A DNA stretch of 8,689 bases from Candidatus Bipolaricaulota bacterium (GCA_027021605.1 JALUUA010000208.1:1-8689), one strand, 5' to 3'. Positions 1 to 6,606 are shown, numbered from the stretch's first letter. The notes: generated by a model not told the origin, from the letters alone. Numbers and translations: made by a program.

Positions 1-1
1 C

Positions 2-283
2 TTCGAGTTCTTGGAGGGCCAAGGCCAGAGGGCGATTGTGCTCTGCGGTCGGGATGCCGTCCAGCTCCGCTTCGACAACGCGAGCGATCCGCTCCCTCTC
101 GACAGGATCGCGGCGCGCTTGGGCGCCGCGGGCGTCGTGCGCGCCAACGAGCACTTGGTGAGCTTCCGCCCCCACGGGCAGAGCGTCGAGCTGGTCGTCT
201 TCCGGGACGGGCGGGCCATCGTCAAGGGCGTCCGCAGCGAGTCGGAGGCCCGCGGCCTCTACGCCAAGTACGTCGGCGTCTAG
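2..283 (+). CDS. ThiF/MoeB/HesA-family adenylyltransferase, C-terminal fragment
   Basis: The gene is cut by the left edge of the window and reads in frame from base 2 to the TAG at 281-283, so only about 93 C-terminal residues are visible. The motif LCGRDAVQ near the start and the ending GRAIVKGVRSESEARGLYAKYVG match, from family knowledge, the C-terminal tail of bacterial ThiF/MoeB/HesA E1-like enzymes. Those enzymes adenylate the C-terminal glycine of sulfur-carrier proteins (ThiS or MoaD) for thiamine or molybdopterin synthesis. The ATP-binding Rossmann fold and zinc cysteines would lie upstream, outside the window, so I cannot separate a ThiF from a MoeB role. It converges on the minus-strand epimerase-like gene, with 22 bp between the two stop codons. 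Family confidence is fairly high; the substrate is unknown. Confidence 0.78.
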   Translation, partial: FEFLEGQGQRAIVLCGRDAVQLRFDNASDPLPLDRIAARLGAAGVVRANEHLVSFRPHGQSVELVVFRDGRAIVKGVRSESEARGLYAKYVGV

Positions 284-288
284 CTCAA

Positions 289-302
289 GCTAGCTCGCTA
301 GC
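289..302. other. Short hairpin between convergent genes
   Basis: GCTAGCTCGCTAGC can fold into a 5-bp stem with a CUCG tetraloop on either strand. It fills most of the 22-bp gap between the stop codons of the ThiF-like and epimerase-like genes. There is no T-run on either side, so it is not a standard intrinsic terminator. It may mark the 3' end of both transcripts, but the stem is short and this is inference. Confidence 0.25.
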
Positions 303-305
303 CCA

Positions 306-1214
306 CTAGCCCAGAAGATCCCGCAGCGCCTCTTCCAGATGGGGAAACCGAAAGCGGTACCCCGACTCCTGGGCTTTCTGGGGGACCGCGCGGGTGCTGG
401 CGAGCAGCTCCCCGGCGAACTCCCCCAGCGCGAGCTTGAGGGCAAACGCGGGCGCGGGCAGCACCGCCGGACGCCGCAGGACCCGCCCCAGGGTCTTGGC
501 GAAATCCCGCTGGCGGACGGGCTCCGGTGCCACGGCGTTGACGGCCCCCGAAAGCGTTTCGTGCTCCAGCGCGAACGCCATGAGTCCGACGGCGTCCTCG
601 ATGTGGACCCACGACCACCACTGCCGCCCGGAGCCCAGCGGCCCGCCCAGGCCCAGCTTAAAGGGCAGCAGCATCCGCGGGAGGGCCCCGCCGTCGCAGC
701 CCAGCACGATCCCAAAGCGCAGACAGACAACCCGTAGGCCCAGCTCCTCGGCCCTCTGGGCTTCGCGCTCCCAGTCTTGGCAGACCCGCGCAAGAAACCC
801 CGTACCCGGCGGCGCGTCCTCCGCCAAGAGCTCATCCCCGCGGTCGCCGTAGTAGCCCACGGCGCTGGCCGAGATGAGCGCACGGGGTCTCTCCGCCTCG
901 CGGAGCTGGGCCAGGCCCGTGACGAGGTTGCGCGTGCCCCGCACCCGCGATTCGTAGATTTTTCGCTTCTTTTCGGGGGTCCAGCGCCCGGCGATCGTCT
1001 CGCCCGCCAGGTGCACGACGGTTTCGGCCCCCGTTAGGGCCTCCCTGGGGGGCTCGCGGTCGGCGCTCCAGCGGTAGACTTCCATTGGTGACAGAAGCCG
1101 AAGGGCCCGCTCCAGGTCGCGCGAGAGCGCGAACGGCTCGTAGCCCCGTTCCCGCAGGCGCTCACAGAGCCTGCGCCCTAAGAAGCCCGTCGCGCCGGTG
1201 ATCAGAACTCGCAT
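306..1214 (-). CDS. TIGR01777-family NAD(P)-binding epimerase-like protein (YfcH / SDR39U1 type)
   Basis: The 302-residue product is full length for the family. An N-terminal Rossmann motif GATGFLG (residues 7-13) binds NAD(P). Family-typical stretches follow: GETIAGRWT (71-79), SASAVGYYG (115-123) and WSWVHIEDAVG (200-210). The C-terminal part, from about residue 234 to 302, looks like the DUF1731 domain that ends these proteins. This is an atypical short-chain dehydrogenase/reductase relative whose substrate in bacteria is not established; in some lineages it is linked to cell-division phenotypes. The ATG at 1214 starts 9 bp after the truD stop and lacks a clear Shine-Dalgarno sequence, so translation probably depends on coupling to truD. 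It is the last gene of the minus-strand cluster. Confidence 0.9.
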   Translation of the reverse strand: MRVLITGATGFLGRRLCERLRERGYEPFALSRDLERALRLLSPMEVYRWSADREPPREALTGAETVVHLAGETIAGRWTPEKKRKIYESRVRGTRNLVTGLAQLREAERPRALISASAVGYYGDRGDELLAEDAPPGTGFLARVCQDWEREAQRAEELGLRVVCLRFGIVLGCDGGALPRMLLPFKLGLGGPLGSGRQWWSWVHIEDAVGLMAFALEHETLSGAVNAVAPEPVRQRDFAKTLGRVLRRPAVLPAPAFALKLALGEFAGELLASTRAVPQKAQESGYRFRFPHLEEALRDLLG

Positions 1215-1223
1215 GGGGACATT

Positions 1224-2345
1224 TTAACGAGCGTGTGCCTTGAGGAACTCCCGCAGTAACGCCGTCGCGTACGCGCCCTTGGGAAGCTCGAATTCGAGCC
1301 ACAGCCCCTCGGGCGCGGGCTCGAGGGAGATATCGCGCAGGGGAAGCCGTCCGGGACGGCGGCTCCCCCGGAGCTTGGCCCGCCGAAAGTGCTCCGGCGA
1401 AAGCTCCTCCCGCTCCAAGATCTCCCGCTCCAGCTCCCCCGGCAGCCCTTGGGCCCGGCGCATCTTCGCCCCGTAGATGGGGCCCGTGTAGGCGATCTCT
1501 CCCCGCTCGAACTTCGAGCGCTCGGCCTCGACGTCGCGCACCTCGAAGAGCCCGCCCGTGGCCAGAACTTGGGCAACGTCCCCCTCCAGGAGCCGGGCGA
1601 AGAGCCCGCGCTCGATCCGCAAGGCGAGCCACTCGTTGAAGAGGTGCGCTTGAAAAGCTGATAAGAGGAGTTTGCGGGTCCAGCGGCTGAGCTTGGGTTC
1701 TTCTTGTCCCAACAAGATCTTCCGACCCCGCTCGGCGTTTCGGGCATCGACCCCGAAGCGCTGCTCGCCGTAGTAGTTGGGCACCCCGCGCTCCTTGAGA
1801 GCTTGGGTGATCGCCTCGGCGCGCCGGAGGGCTTCTTTGGCGTCTAAGGGGATCTGCGAGATCAGAACCCGGAAGCGGTTCCCCTTCAGGTGCCCCGTGC
1901 GCAGCTTGTTTCGATGGCGTTTGGCCCCCTCTACCGTGACGGGGAGCGCCTCTTCGATCCTGCGGGCGACCTCTTCGGGGGAGATGCGGGGATCGGGCAG
2001 GTGAATGGAAAACGTCTGGGTCGTGCGGGCGCGCTTGTCCTTCAGCCCCGCGACGCCCACGTCGGCGGGCTTTAACCCGAAGAGCTTCGCGAGCCGGAGC
2101 TGGAGCTCCCGCGTGGTGAGGCCCTCGCGGGTGAGGCGGACGTAGACGTGCTCCCCCTCGCCCGAGGGTTCGTAGAGCGGGATCTCCTCCACCCGAAAGT
2201 GGGAGGGCTCCGCCTTGATCCGGCCCCCGAGCCCCGGGAGGTCGGGCGTGAGGTAGGGATAGGAGCAAGGCCACCCCTCCCCAGTCCCCGTGGCTGTCCT
2301 TCCCCGTTTGCCCGCGTTCCCCGCGTTCGCCCGCCCGCCGGGCAT
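1224..2345 (-). CDS. truD: tRNA pseudouridine(13) synthase TruD
   Basis: TruD converts uridine 13 of certain tRNAs to pseudouridine in the cytoplasm. Diagnostic motifs are present: GLKDKRA (residues 100-106) with the catalytic aspartate D103, NYYGEQRFG (190-198), and the FQAHLFNEWL helix (231-240). The beginning GGRIKAEPSHFRVEEI (40-55) is the usual N-terminal strand of the family. The 373-residue length lies within the family range. Compared with E. coli TruD, where the catalytic residue is D80, there are roughly 20 extra N-terminal residues rich in Gly, Arg and Ala. No in-frame GTG or TTG lies between them and the conserved domain, so I keep the ATG at 2345, which is 4 bp past the upstream stop codon and probably translationally coupled. 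The stop is TAA at 1224-1226. Confidence 0.95.
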   Translation of the reverse strand: MPGGRANAGNAGKRGRTATGTGEGWPCSYPYLTPDLPGLGGRIKAEPSHFRVEEIPLYEPSGEGEHVYVRLTREGLTTRELQLRLAKLFGLKPADVGVAGLKDKRARTTQTFSIHLPDPRISPEEVARRIEEALPVTVEGAKRHRNKLRTGHLKGNRFRVLISQIPLDAKEALRRAEAITQALKERGVPNYYGEQRFGVDARNAERGRKILLGQEEPKLSRWTRKLLLSAFQAHLFNEWLALRIERGLFARLLEGDVAQVLATGGLFEVRDVEAERSKFERGEIAYTGPIYGAKMRRAQGLPGELEREILEREELSPEHFRRAKLRGSRRPGRLPLRDISLEPAPEGLWLEFELPKGAYATALLREFLKAHAR

Positions 2346-2349
2346 CGCA

Positions 2350-2778
2350 TCAGTACCAAATGAGGAAGTAGAGCAGCTCGCCGGTGCCGACGCTGATCAG
2401 CCACAGCGCCAGGAACGCGTACGTCAGCCTCCGGTGCTCGCGGAAGAAGGAGCGTCCCCGTTTGGAGGCCCGATACGCCAGCACGGAGATCGCGATGAGC
2501 CCGATCAGCATCCCCAGAGAGAGCACGCCGTGAAAGGCACCTAAGAGGCCCACCCACTCGGCCAGGGGGTTCGGGGCGTTCCGCACCACCACCAGCGCTC
2601 GGCTGATCATGTACGTCACGTTCACGGCGATCTCGAACGTCAGGGTGGCGAACAACAACCCGGCCCGAAACGGCCCGCCCTTAAGATTGCTAACGATCAC
2701 GTACAGCACCAAGGCGGTGACGACCAGCTCCGAGATCGCGGAGAACGTGCTGAAGGCGAAGGGGTTTTCCCAGGGCAT
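2350..2778 (-). CDS. Four-helix membrane protein, DUF420 (CtaM)-like
   Basis: This 142-residue protein has four hydrophobic segments at roughly residues 10-30, 38-64, 75-102 and 118-141. They are separated by short charged loops, so it should be an integral membrane protein. Its last part, HRRLTYAFLALWLISVGTG (115-133), resembles the end of DUF420 proteins, where an HRR motif precedes a helix ending in VTGV-like residues. H83 in helix 3 could correspond to another conserved DUF420 histidine. In Firmicutes, DUF420/CtaM is linked to maturation of haem-copper oxidases. The N-terminal half is divergent, so the assignment is tentative. The gene starts 9 bp after the ferritin stop, with GAGGAG inside the ferritin end as a possible ribosome site, and ends 4 bp before truD. 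Confidence 0.55.
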   Translation of the reverse strand: MPWENPFAFSTFSAISELVVTALVLYVIVSNLKGGPFRAGLLFATLTFEIAVNVTYMISRALVVVRNAPNPLAEWVGLLGAFHGVLSLGMLIGLIAISVLAYRASKRGRSFFREHRRLTYAFLALWLISVGTGELLYFLIWY

Positions 2779-2787
2779 ACGACGAGG

Positions 2788-3285
2788 CTACTCCTCCCGC
2801 TTGCCGAAGTGGCGATCCAGCATCAATAAAGCGGGCTTGTGCTCCCCGGCCCGCTCCAGCTGGGCCACCGCCTCGGAGGTGATCTTCTCCTCCTCCACCT
2901 GCTCGTCGATGAACCACTGGAGCATCACTTGGGTGGGGTAGTCCCCCTCTTTCGCGGCCAGATCGTAGAGCTTGTAAATGCGTTGCGTGATCTTGCACTC
3001 GTGCTCGTACGCCTTCCGGAACGCGTCCAGGGGGGACTTGAACCGAACGGGCGGCTTCTCGATCGCGCCCAGCTGAACCCGCCCGCCCCGGTCGTTGAGG
3101 AAGTCGAAGATCTTCATCGCGTGCTCGATCTCCTCGCGGGATTGCACGCGCATCCACTTCGCAAACCCTGGCCAGTTCTCCGCCTCGAAGTACGCCGCCA
3201 TCGACAAGTAGACGTACGCCGAATGAAGCTCCGCGACGATCTGCTCGTTGAGCGCGTCCTGCAGCTTCTTGCTCGGTGCGGCCAT
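2788..3285 (-). CDS. ftnA: Bacterial non-haem ferritin (FtnA type)
   Basis: Ferritins form 24-subunit cytoplasmic shells that oxidise Fe(II) and store iron. At 165 residues this is the normal length of bacterial FtnA. With an offset of +2 relative to E. coli FtnA, all ferroxidase ligands are present: E19, E52, H55, E96, Q129 and E132. The third (C-site) ligands E51, E128 and E131 are also present. There is no haem-ligand methionine context of bacterioferritin, and the sequence is not Dps-like. Motifs include EEIEHAMK and DEQVEEEK. The ATG at 3285 has an excellent Shine-Dalgarno (AAGGGAGG, 6-nt gap), consistent with high expression. It lies 42 bp downstream of apgM and heads a tight run of four genes. 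No clear Fur box was seen in that gap. Confidence 0.95.
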   Translation of the reverse strand: MAAPSKKLQDALNEQIVAELHSAYVYLSMAAYFEAENWPGFAKWMRVQSREEIEHAMKIFDFLNDRGGRVQLGAIEKPPVRFKSPLDAFRKAYEHECKITQRIYKLYDLAAKEGDYPTQVMLQWFIDEQVEEEKITSEAVAQLERAGEHKPALLMLDRHFGKREE

Positions 3286-3291
3286 CGGGTG

Positions 3292-3299
3292 CCTCCCTT
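3292..3299 (-). promoter_or_regulatory. Ribosome binding site of ferritin gene
   Basis: The minus-strand AAGGGAGG lies 6 nt before the ATG at 3285, a near-ideal Shine-Dalgarno match that fixes the start codon. The 42-bp gap to the apgM stop holds no strong -35/-10 pair, so I cannot say whether ferritin has its own promoter. Confidence 0.7.
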
Positions 3300-3327
3300 A
3301 TGCGTATTGCTAGAACTCGGGATTACG

Positions 3328-4572
3328 TTACGTGCCGAACTTCTGCAGCCAGTTGTTGTAGCCCGCCAGCATGGGGACGACCCGGCCCGCGAAGCGGTGG
3401 AGCCCCCCGCGCTGAGCGGCCCGCTCGTGAAACGCCTCGACGGGGTCGGGAAGCACGTTCGGGCCCGCAAACAGCACGGGCACCGGGTCCGAGACGTGGT
3501 CCCCGTATTGCACGGGCGTGGCGTGGTCCCCCGTAAACGCCAAATGAGTACGCTCCCAGTCGAGGCCTTCGACCAACGGCTTTAGGGCTTCGTCGATCCT
3601 CTCGATGAACCCCATTTTAGCTTGGGCGTTGCGGTCGTGGCCCGCGGTGTCCGTCCCCTTGATGTGCACGAACACGAAATCTTTCCGCCGAAGCTCCTCG
3701 AGGGCGAGCGCGATCTTATTGTTGACGTTCGTGTCAAGCCCGCCCGTGGCCCCCTCGGCCCGCTGAAATTCGAGCCCCAGGAGCTTCCCGATCCCGATGT
3801 AGAGGGCCCCGGCGGCGATCACGGTGCCCGTTATCCCGTAGCGCTGCGGCAGGGTCTCGAACCGGGGGACGGTCGAGGGCCCGCGGGGCAACAAGATGTT
3901 CGCGGGCGGAAGCCCCTTCGCCTCCCGCTCCTTGTTGAGGGGGAGGTCCTTGAGGACCTCGTAGGACTGCTTGAGGATGTCGTTTACGATTTGGGCCGTG
4001 CGGCGGGCTTGGGGCGTGTCCTCCAGGGGGACGACCTCGTGGACCCGGCGGCCCACCTCATGGGGATCGGCCTCCGAGACGGAGGGGGAGAGATCCGGGC
4101 CCCTCAGCACCAGGGCCCCGCGGTGCTCCGTGCTCGCTTTAAAGAGCACCTCCACGTCGGGCGCGGAACGGGGTTTCAGCCCTTGAAGGGCCCTTTCGAG
4201 CTCTTCTTGGCCCTCGTGGATGCGCCCGGCCCGGCGGTCCCTTACGACGAAGTTCTCGTCGACGGTGGCGAAGTTCGTCCGGAAGCAGATGTCCCCCTCG
4301 TGGACCTCTAGGCCGACGCCGACGGCCTCGAAGACCCCCCGGCCCGGGTATTCGCGAAAGGGGTCGTACCCGAAGATTGAAAGATGCGCCGTGTCGCTCC
4401 CGGGCCGCACCCCCGGGGCGATGGGGTCCAGAAGCCCGAGGGCCCCGCGGCGGGCCAGCTCGTCGAGGTGGGGCGTCCGCGCGGCCTCCAAGCACGTCTT
4501 GCCCTCCGGGGTGTCCGTGGGGCGGCCCCCCAGCCCGTCGGCGATGATCAGCATCCCCTTGAATTCCTTCAT
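3328..4572 (-). CDS. apgM: 2,3-bisphosphoglycerate-independent phosphoglycerate mutase, archaeal type
   Basis: This enzyme interconverts 3- and 2-phosphoglycerate in glycolysis and gluconeogenesis, using two metal ions and a phosphoserine intermediate. The 414 residues match the short archaeal-type (ApgM) iPGM rather than the ~510-residue GpmI. Visible active-site motifs are IIADGLGG with D12, GSDTAH (58-63) with nucleophile S59, HIKGTDTAGHD (303-313) with D308 and H312, and TGDHATP (347-353) with D349 and H350, followed by H359. A TTG five codons upstream is possible, but the ATG at 4572 has an AAGGG 6 nt before it and begins right before the conserved strand, so I chose it. It lies 28 bp after gdhA and 42 bp before ferritin, all on the same strand. 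Confidence 0.95.
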   Translation of the reverse strand: MKEFKGMLIIADGLGGRPTDTPEGKTCLEAARTPHLDELARRGALGLLDPIAPGVRPGSDTAHLSIFGYDPFREYPGRGVFEAVGVGLEVHEGDICFRTNFATVDENFVVRDRRAGRIHEGQEELERALQGLKPRSAPDVEVLFKASTEHRGALVLRGPDLSPSVSEADPHEVGRRVHEVVPLEDTPQARRTAQIVNDILKQSYEVLKDLPLNKEREAKGLPPANILLPRGPSTVPRFETLPQRYGITGTVIAAGALYIGIGKLLGLEFQRAEGATGGLDTNVNNKIALALEELRRKDFVFVHIKGTDTAGHDRNAQAKMGFIERIDEALKPLVEGLDWERTHLAFTGDHATPVQYGDHVSDPVPVLFAGPNVLPDPVEAFHERAAQRGGLHRFAGRVVPMLAGYNNWLQKFGT

Positions 4573-4578
4573 GGTTTT

Positions 4579-4583
4579 CCCTT
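4579..4583 (-). promoter_or_regulatory. Ribosome binding site deciding the apgM start
   Basis: The minus-strand AAGGG lies 6 nt upstream of the ATG at 4572. It falls inside the extended reading frame that would begin at TTG 4587, which argues for the ATG start. Confidence 0.6.
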
Positions 4584-4600
4584 GCAATCGTTTGCAATCG
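4582..4600. repeat. Two 9-bp direct repeats (TTGCAATCG) in the gdhA-apgM spacer
   Basis: TTGCAATCG occurs at 4582-4590 and again at 4592-4600, one base apart, filling most of the 28-bp gap between the gdhA stop and the apgM start. It may be a small slippage duplication or a protein-binding repeat; nothing else supports a function. Confidence 0.5.
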
Positions 4601-5836
4601 TCACGCGTACAGCCCCCGAGCCCGGGCGGCCTCGGCCACGCGGGCGACGGCGACCATGTAGGCCGCCGTTCGCAGGTCGACGCTTTCGCGCTCGGCCATC
4701 TCCCACACCCGCCGGAACGCCCGGCGCAGGAAGCGGGCCAGCTGGCGGTCCACCTCCCGGGCGCTCCAGAACCAGAAGGCCCGGTCCTGGACCCACTCGA
4801 AGTAGCTTACGGTCACACCCCCAGCGTTCGCCAAGATGTCGGGCACCACGACCACGCCGCGCTCGTACAGGGCGCGATCCGCCTCCAGGGTCGTGGGGCC
4901 GTTCGCCAGCTCGATCACGATCTTCGCTTTGATGTCGTCCGCGTTCTCCTCGTGGATTTGGTTTTCGATCGCCGCGGGGACGAGCACCTCGACGTCCAGC
5001 TCCAACAGCTCCTCGTTGGTGAGGGGCTCCGTGCCGGGGAAGTCCTTTACGGAGCCCGTCTCCCGGACGTGCGCCTTGAGCTTGGGGATGTCGAGGCCCT
5101 CGGGGTTGTAGACCCCGCCGTAGATGTCGCTCACGGCGACGATCTTGGCCCCGGCCTCGTGGCAGAAGAGGGCCATGTTCGAGCCCACGTTTCCGAAGCC
5201 CTGGACGGCCATGGTGACGCCCTCGAACTCCCTGCTTAAAGCTTTGAGGATCTCCTGGGCGACGAAGAAGCCGCCGCGGCCCGTGGCCGTCTCCCGCCCC
5301 TCAGAGCCCCCTAGGACCTTGGGCTTGCCCGTCACCAGGCCGGGCATGAACTGCCCCCGGTGGTGCATGCTGATCGTGTCCACGAACCAGGCCATCTCCC
5401 GCTCGCCGGTGTACACATCCGGGGCAGGGATGTCGATGTCGGGCCCGATCATGAACGAGAGCTCCGAGGCGAAGCGCCGGGTCAAGCGCTCGAGTTCCCC
5501 CTCACTCATCCGGGTGGGGTCGCAGCGGACCCCGCCCTTGGCGCCGCCGAAGGGGAGGCCCGCCACCGCGCACTTCCAGGCCATCAGCACCGCCAGGCCC
5601 TCGACCTCTTGGAGGGTCACCTTGGGGTGGTAGCGAATGCCCCCCTTGGTGGGCCCCACGATGGGGTGGTGCTGAACGCGGAAGCCCTCGAAGCGCTCCA
5701 CCCGCCCGTCGTCCATCACCACGGGGAACTCGACGGTGACCTTGCGCTTGGGGTATCGCAGGAGGGTGCGCATCGGCTCCTGAAGCCGGAGCCGGTCGGC
5801 GGCCACGTCGTAGAAGTGGCGCGCCAACTCGAGCAT
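4601..5836 (-). CDS. gdhA: Glutamate dehydrogenase
   Basis: This enzyme reversibly deaminates glutamate to 2-oxoglutarate and ammonia with NAD(P), usually as a cytoplasmic hexamer. Length is 411 residues, as in the short bacterial and archaeal GDHs. The substrate domain shows GPTKGGIRYHP (61-71), MAWKCAVAGLPFGGAKGG (85-102) with K88 and the likely catalytic K100, and PAPDVYTGEREMAW (137-150) with D140. The dinucleotide domain has GFGNVGS (213-219), and NAGGVTVSYFEWVQD (337-351) follows. The usual EGAN motif reads ELAN at 309-312, a small deviation. I cannot tell NAD from NADP use. The frame is open upstream to about 5935, but it contains no ATG, GTG or TTG, so ATG 5836 is the start. It lacks a clear Shine-Dalgarno and follows a hairpin. 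Confidence 0.96.
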   Translation of the reverse strand: MLELARHFYDVAADRLRLQEPMRTLLRYPKRKVTVEFPVVMDDGRVERFEGFRVQHHPIVGPTKGGIRYHPKVTLQEVEGLAVLMAWKCAVAGLPFGGAKGGVRCDPTRMSEGELERLTRRFASELSFMIGPDIDIPAPDVYTGEREMAWFVDTISMHHRGQFMPGLVTGKPKVLGGSEGRETATGRGGFFVAQEILKALSREFEGVTMAVQGFGNVGSNMALFCHEAGAKIVAVSDIYGGVYNPEGLDIPKLKAHVRETGSVKDFPGTEPLTNEELLELDVEVLVPAAIENQIHEENADDIKAKIVIELANGPTTLEADRALYERGVVVVPDILANAGGVTVSYFEWVQDRAFWFWSAREVDRQLARFLRRAFRRVWEMAERESVDLRTAAYMVAVARVAEAARARGLYA

Positions 5837-5842
5837 CTGGAT

Positions 5843-5867
5843 CTCGGAGCGCCGACGGAGCTCCGAG
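5843..5867 (-). promoter_or_regulatory. Leader hairpin just before the gdhA start codon
   Basis: A perfect 8-bp inverted repeat, CTCGGAGC and GCTCCGAG, with a 9-nt loop, ends 6 nt before the gdhA ATG. In the mRNA its 3' arm contains the only weak Shine-Dalgarno-like GAG. A folded stem would therefore hide the initiation region. No U-run follows, so it is not an intrinsic terminator. A role in translational control is inference. Confidence 0.4.
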
Positions 5868-5925
5868 CCCGCGTGCTGCCCCCTACTCCCGCTGCGATTC
5901 CGTCCCTTAGCGCTCAGTTCGGATC

Positions 5926-5956
5926 CCTCGGCTTACCGCGCGGTTGCTCCTCGGCT
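5926..5956 (-). promoter_or_regulatory. Direct repeats flanking a palindrome upstream of gdhA
   Basis: The 8-bp sequence AGCCGAGG (minus strand) occurs at 5949-5956 and 5926-5933, 23 bp apart. Between the copies lies the 10-bp palindrome ACCGCGCGGT (5935-5944). This sits in the 129-bp gap between the sodA stop and the gdhA start and could be a regulator-binding site. No convincing -35/-10 pair was recognised nearby, and the G+C-rich composition makes chance matches plausible. Confidence 0.25.
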
Positions 5957-5965
5957 CGATAAGAT

Positions 5966-6589
5966 TTAGCCCTGCCGGGCCTGCTCGTAGCGCTTGGCGA
6001 CGTCGTCCCAGTTGACCACGTTCCACCAGGCTTGGATGTACTCGGGGCGGCGGTTCTGGTACTTGAGATAGTAGGCGTGCTCCCAGACGTCGAGGCCCAG
6101 GAGGGGCACCAGCCCCAGGGTCAAGGGGCTCGTCTGGTTGGGCATCGTCTGGATCTGGACGCCCTTCGTGAGGGGGTTGTAGACGAGCCAGGCCCAGCCG
6201 CTCCCCTGCACGCCCCCCGCGGCGGCGGAGAACTGCTCCTTGAACTGCGAAAAGCCCCCGAAGGCTTGGTTGATGGCATCGGCGAGGGTCCCGGAGGGCT
6301 CGCCCCCGCCCTGGGGGCTCATGTTCTCCCAGAAGATCGCGTGGTTGTAGTACCCGCCGCCGTGGAAGTTGACGGCCCCGCGGATGTCCTCGGGGACGGC
6401 GTTGATGTACTGCAACAGCCGCTCGATGGACCACTCTTGCAGTTCGGGATGCTTCTCCAGCGCGGCGTTGAGCCCGTTGGTGTAGGCTTGGTGGTGCTTG
6501 TCGTGGTGGAGCCGCATGGTTTGTTCGTCGATGTGCGGCTCCAGCGCGTTATAGTCGTACGGAAGCGGTGGAAGTTCGAACTTCGGCAT
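5966..6589 (-). CDS. sodA: Superoxide dismutase, Mn type
   Basis: The enzyme converts superoxide to oxygen and hydrogen peroxide, usually as a cytoplasmic dimer or tetramer. The 207-residue product starts MPKFELPPLPYDYNALEPHI, the classic Fe/Mn-SOD opening. The four metal ligands are H28, H83 (in NHAIFW), D167 and H171 (in DVWEHAYYLKY). Gly at 79 and Gln at 152 (in NQTSPL) sit where Mn-SODs carry their outer-sphere pair, so manganese or cambialistic use is more likely than iron only. A longer reading to 6619 is open, but ATG 6589 has a strong AGGAGGAGGG 7 nt before it and matches the family N terminus. The gene has its own promoter and is divergent from the antitoxin gene. No export signal is visible. 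Confidence 0.96.
   Translation of the reverse strand: MPKFELPPLPYDYNALEPHIDEQTMRLHHDKHHQAYTNGLNAALEKHPELQEWSIERLLQYINAVPEDIRGAVNFHGGGYYNHAIFWENMSPQGGGEPSGTLADAINQAFGGFSQFKEQFSAAAGGVQGSGWAWLVYNPLTKGVQIQTMPNQTSPLTLGLVPLLGLDVWEHAYYLKYQNRRPEYIQAWWNVVNWDDVAKRYEQARQG
6571..6584. repeat. 14-bp perfect palindrome in the first codons of sodA
   Basis: GAAGTTCGAACTTC reads the same on both strands and covers codons 3-6 of sodA. In RNA it could form a 5-bp stem with a UCGA loop just after the start codon. It may be a chance result of coding for Lys-Phe-Glu-Leu, an operator half, or an expression-tuning stem. Confidence 0.5.
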
Positions 6590-6596
6590 CTCGATT

Positions 6597-6606
6597 CCCT
6601 CCTCCT
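6597..6606 (-). promoter_or_regulatory. Ribosome binding site of sodA
   Basis: AGGAGGAGGG on the minus strand lies 7 nt before ATG 6589. It is an unusually strong Shine-Dalgarno that decides the start against the upstream in-frame ATG at 6619. Confidence 0.8.

Noticed and set aside
1162..2274. Minus-strand 370-codon frame overlapping truD
   Set aside because: It is a shifted frame of truD, very rich in Arg, Gly, Ala and Pro, while the truD frame carries all catalytic motifs.
2839..3585. Plus-strand open frame of 248 codons opposite ferritin and the end of apgM
   Set aside because: Its Leu/Val/Arg/His-rich composition is typical of an antisense shadow of a G+C-rich gene, and both opposite genes are certain.
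4220..5239. Long plus-strand open frame (339 codons) opposite apgM and gdhA
   Set aside because: It lies antisense to two clearly recognisable enzymes and has no known-family motif. High G+C codons make opposite-strand frames open by chance.
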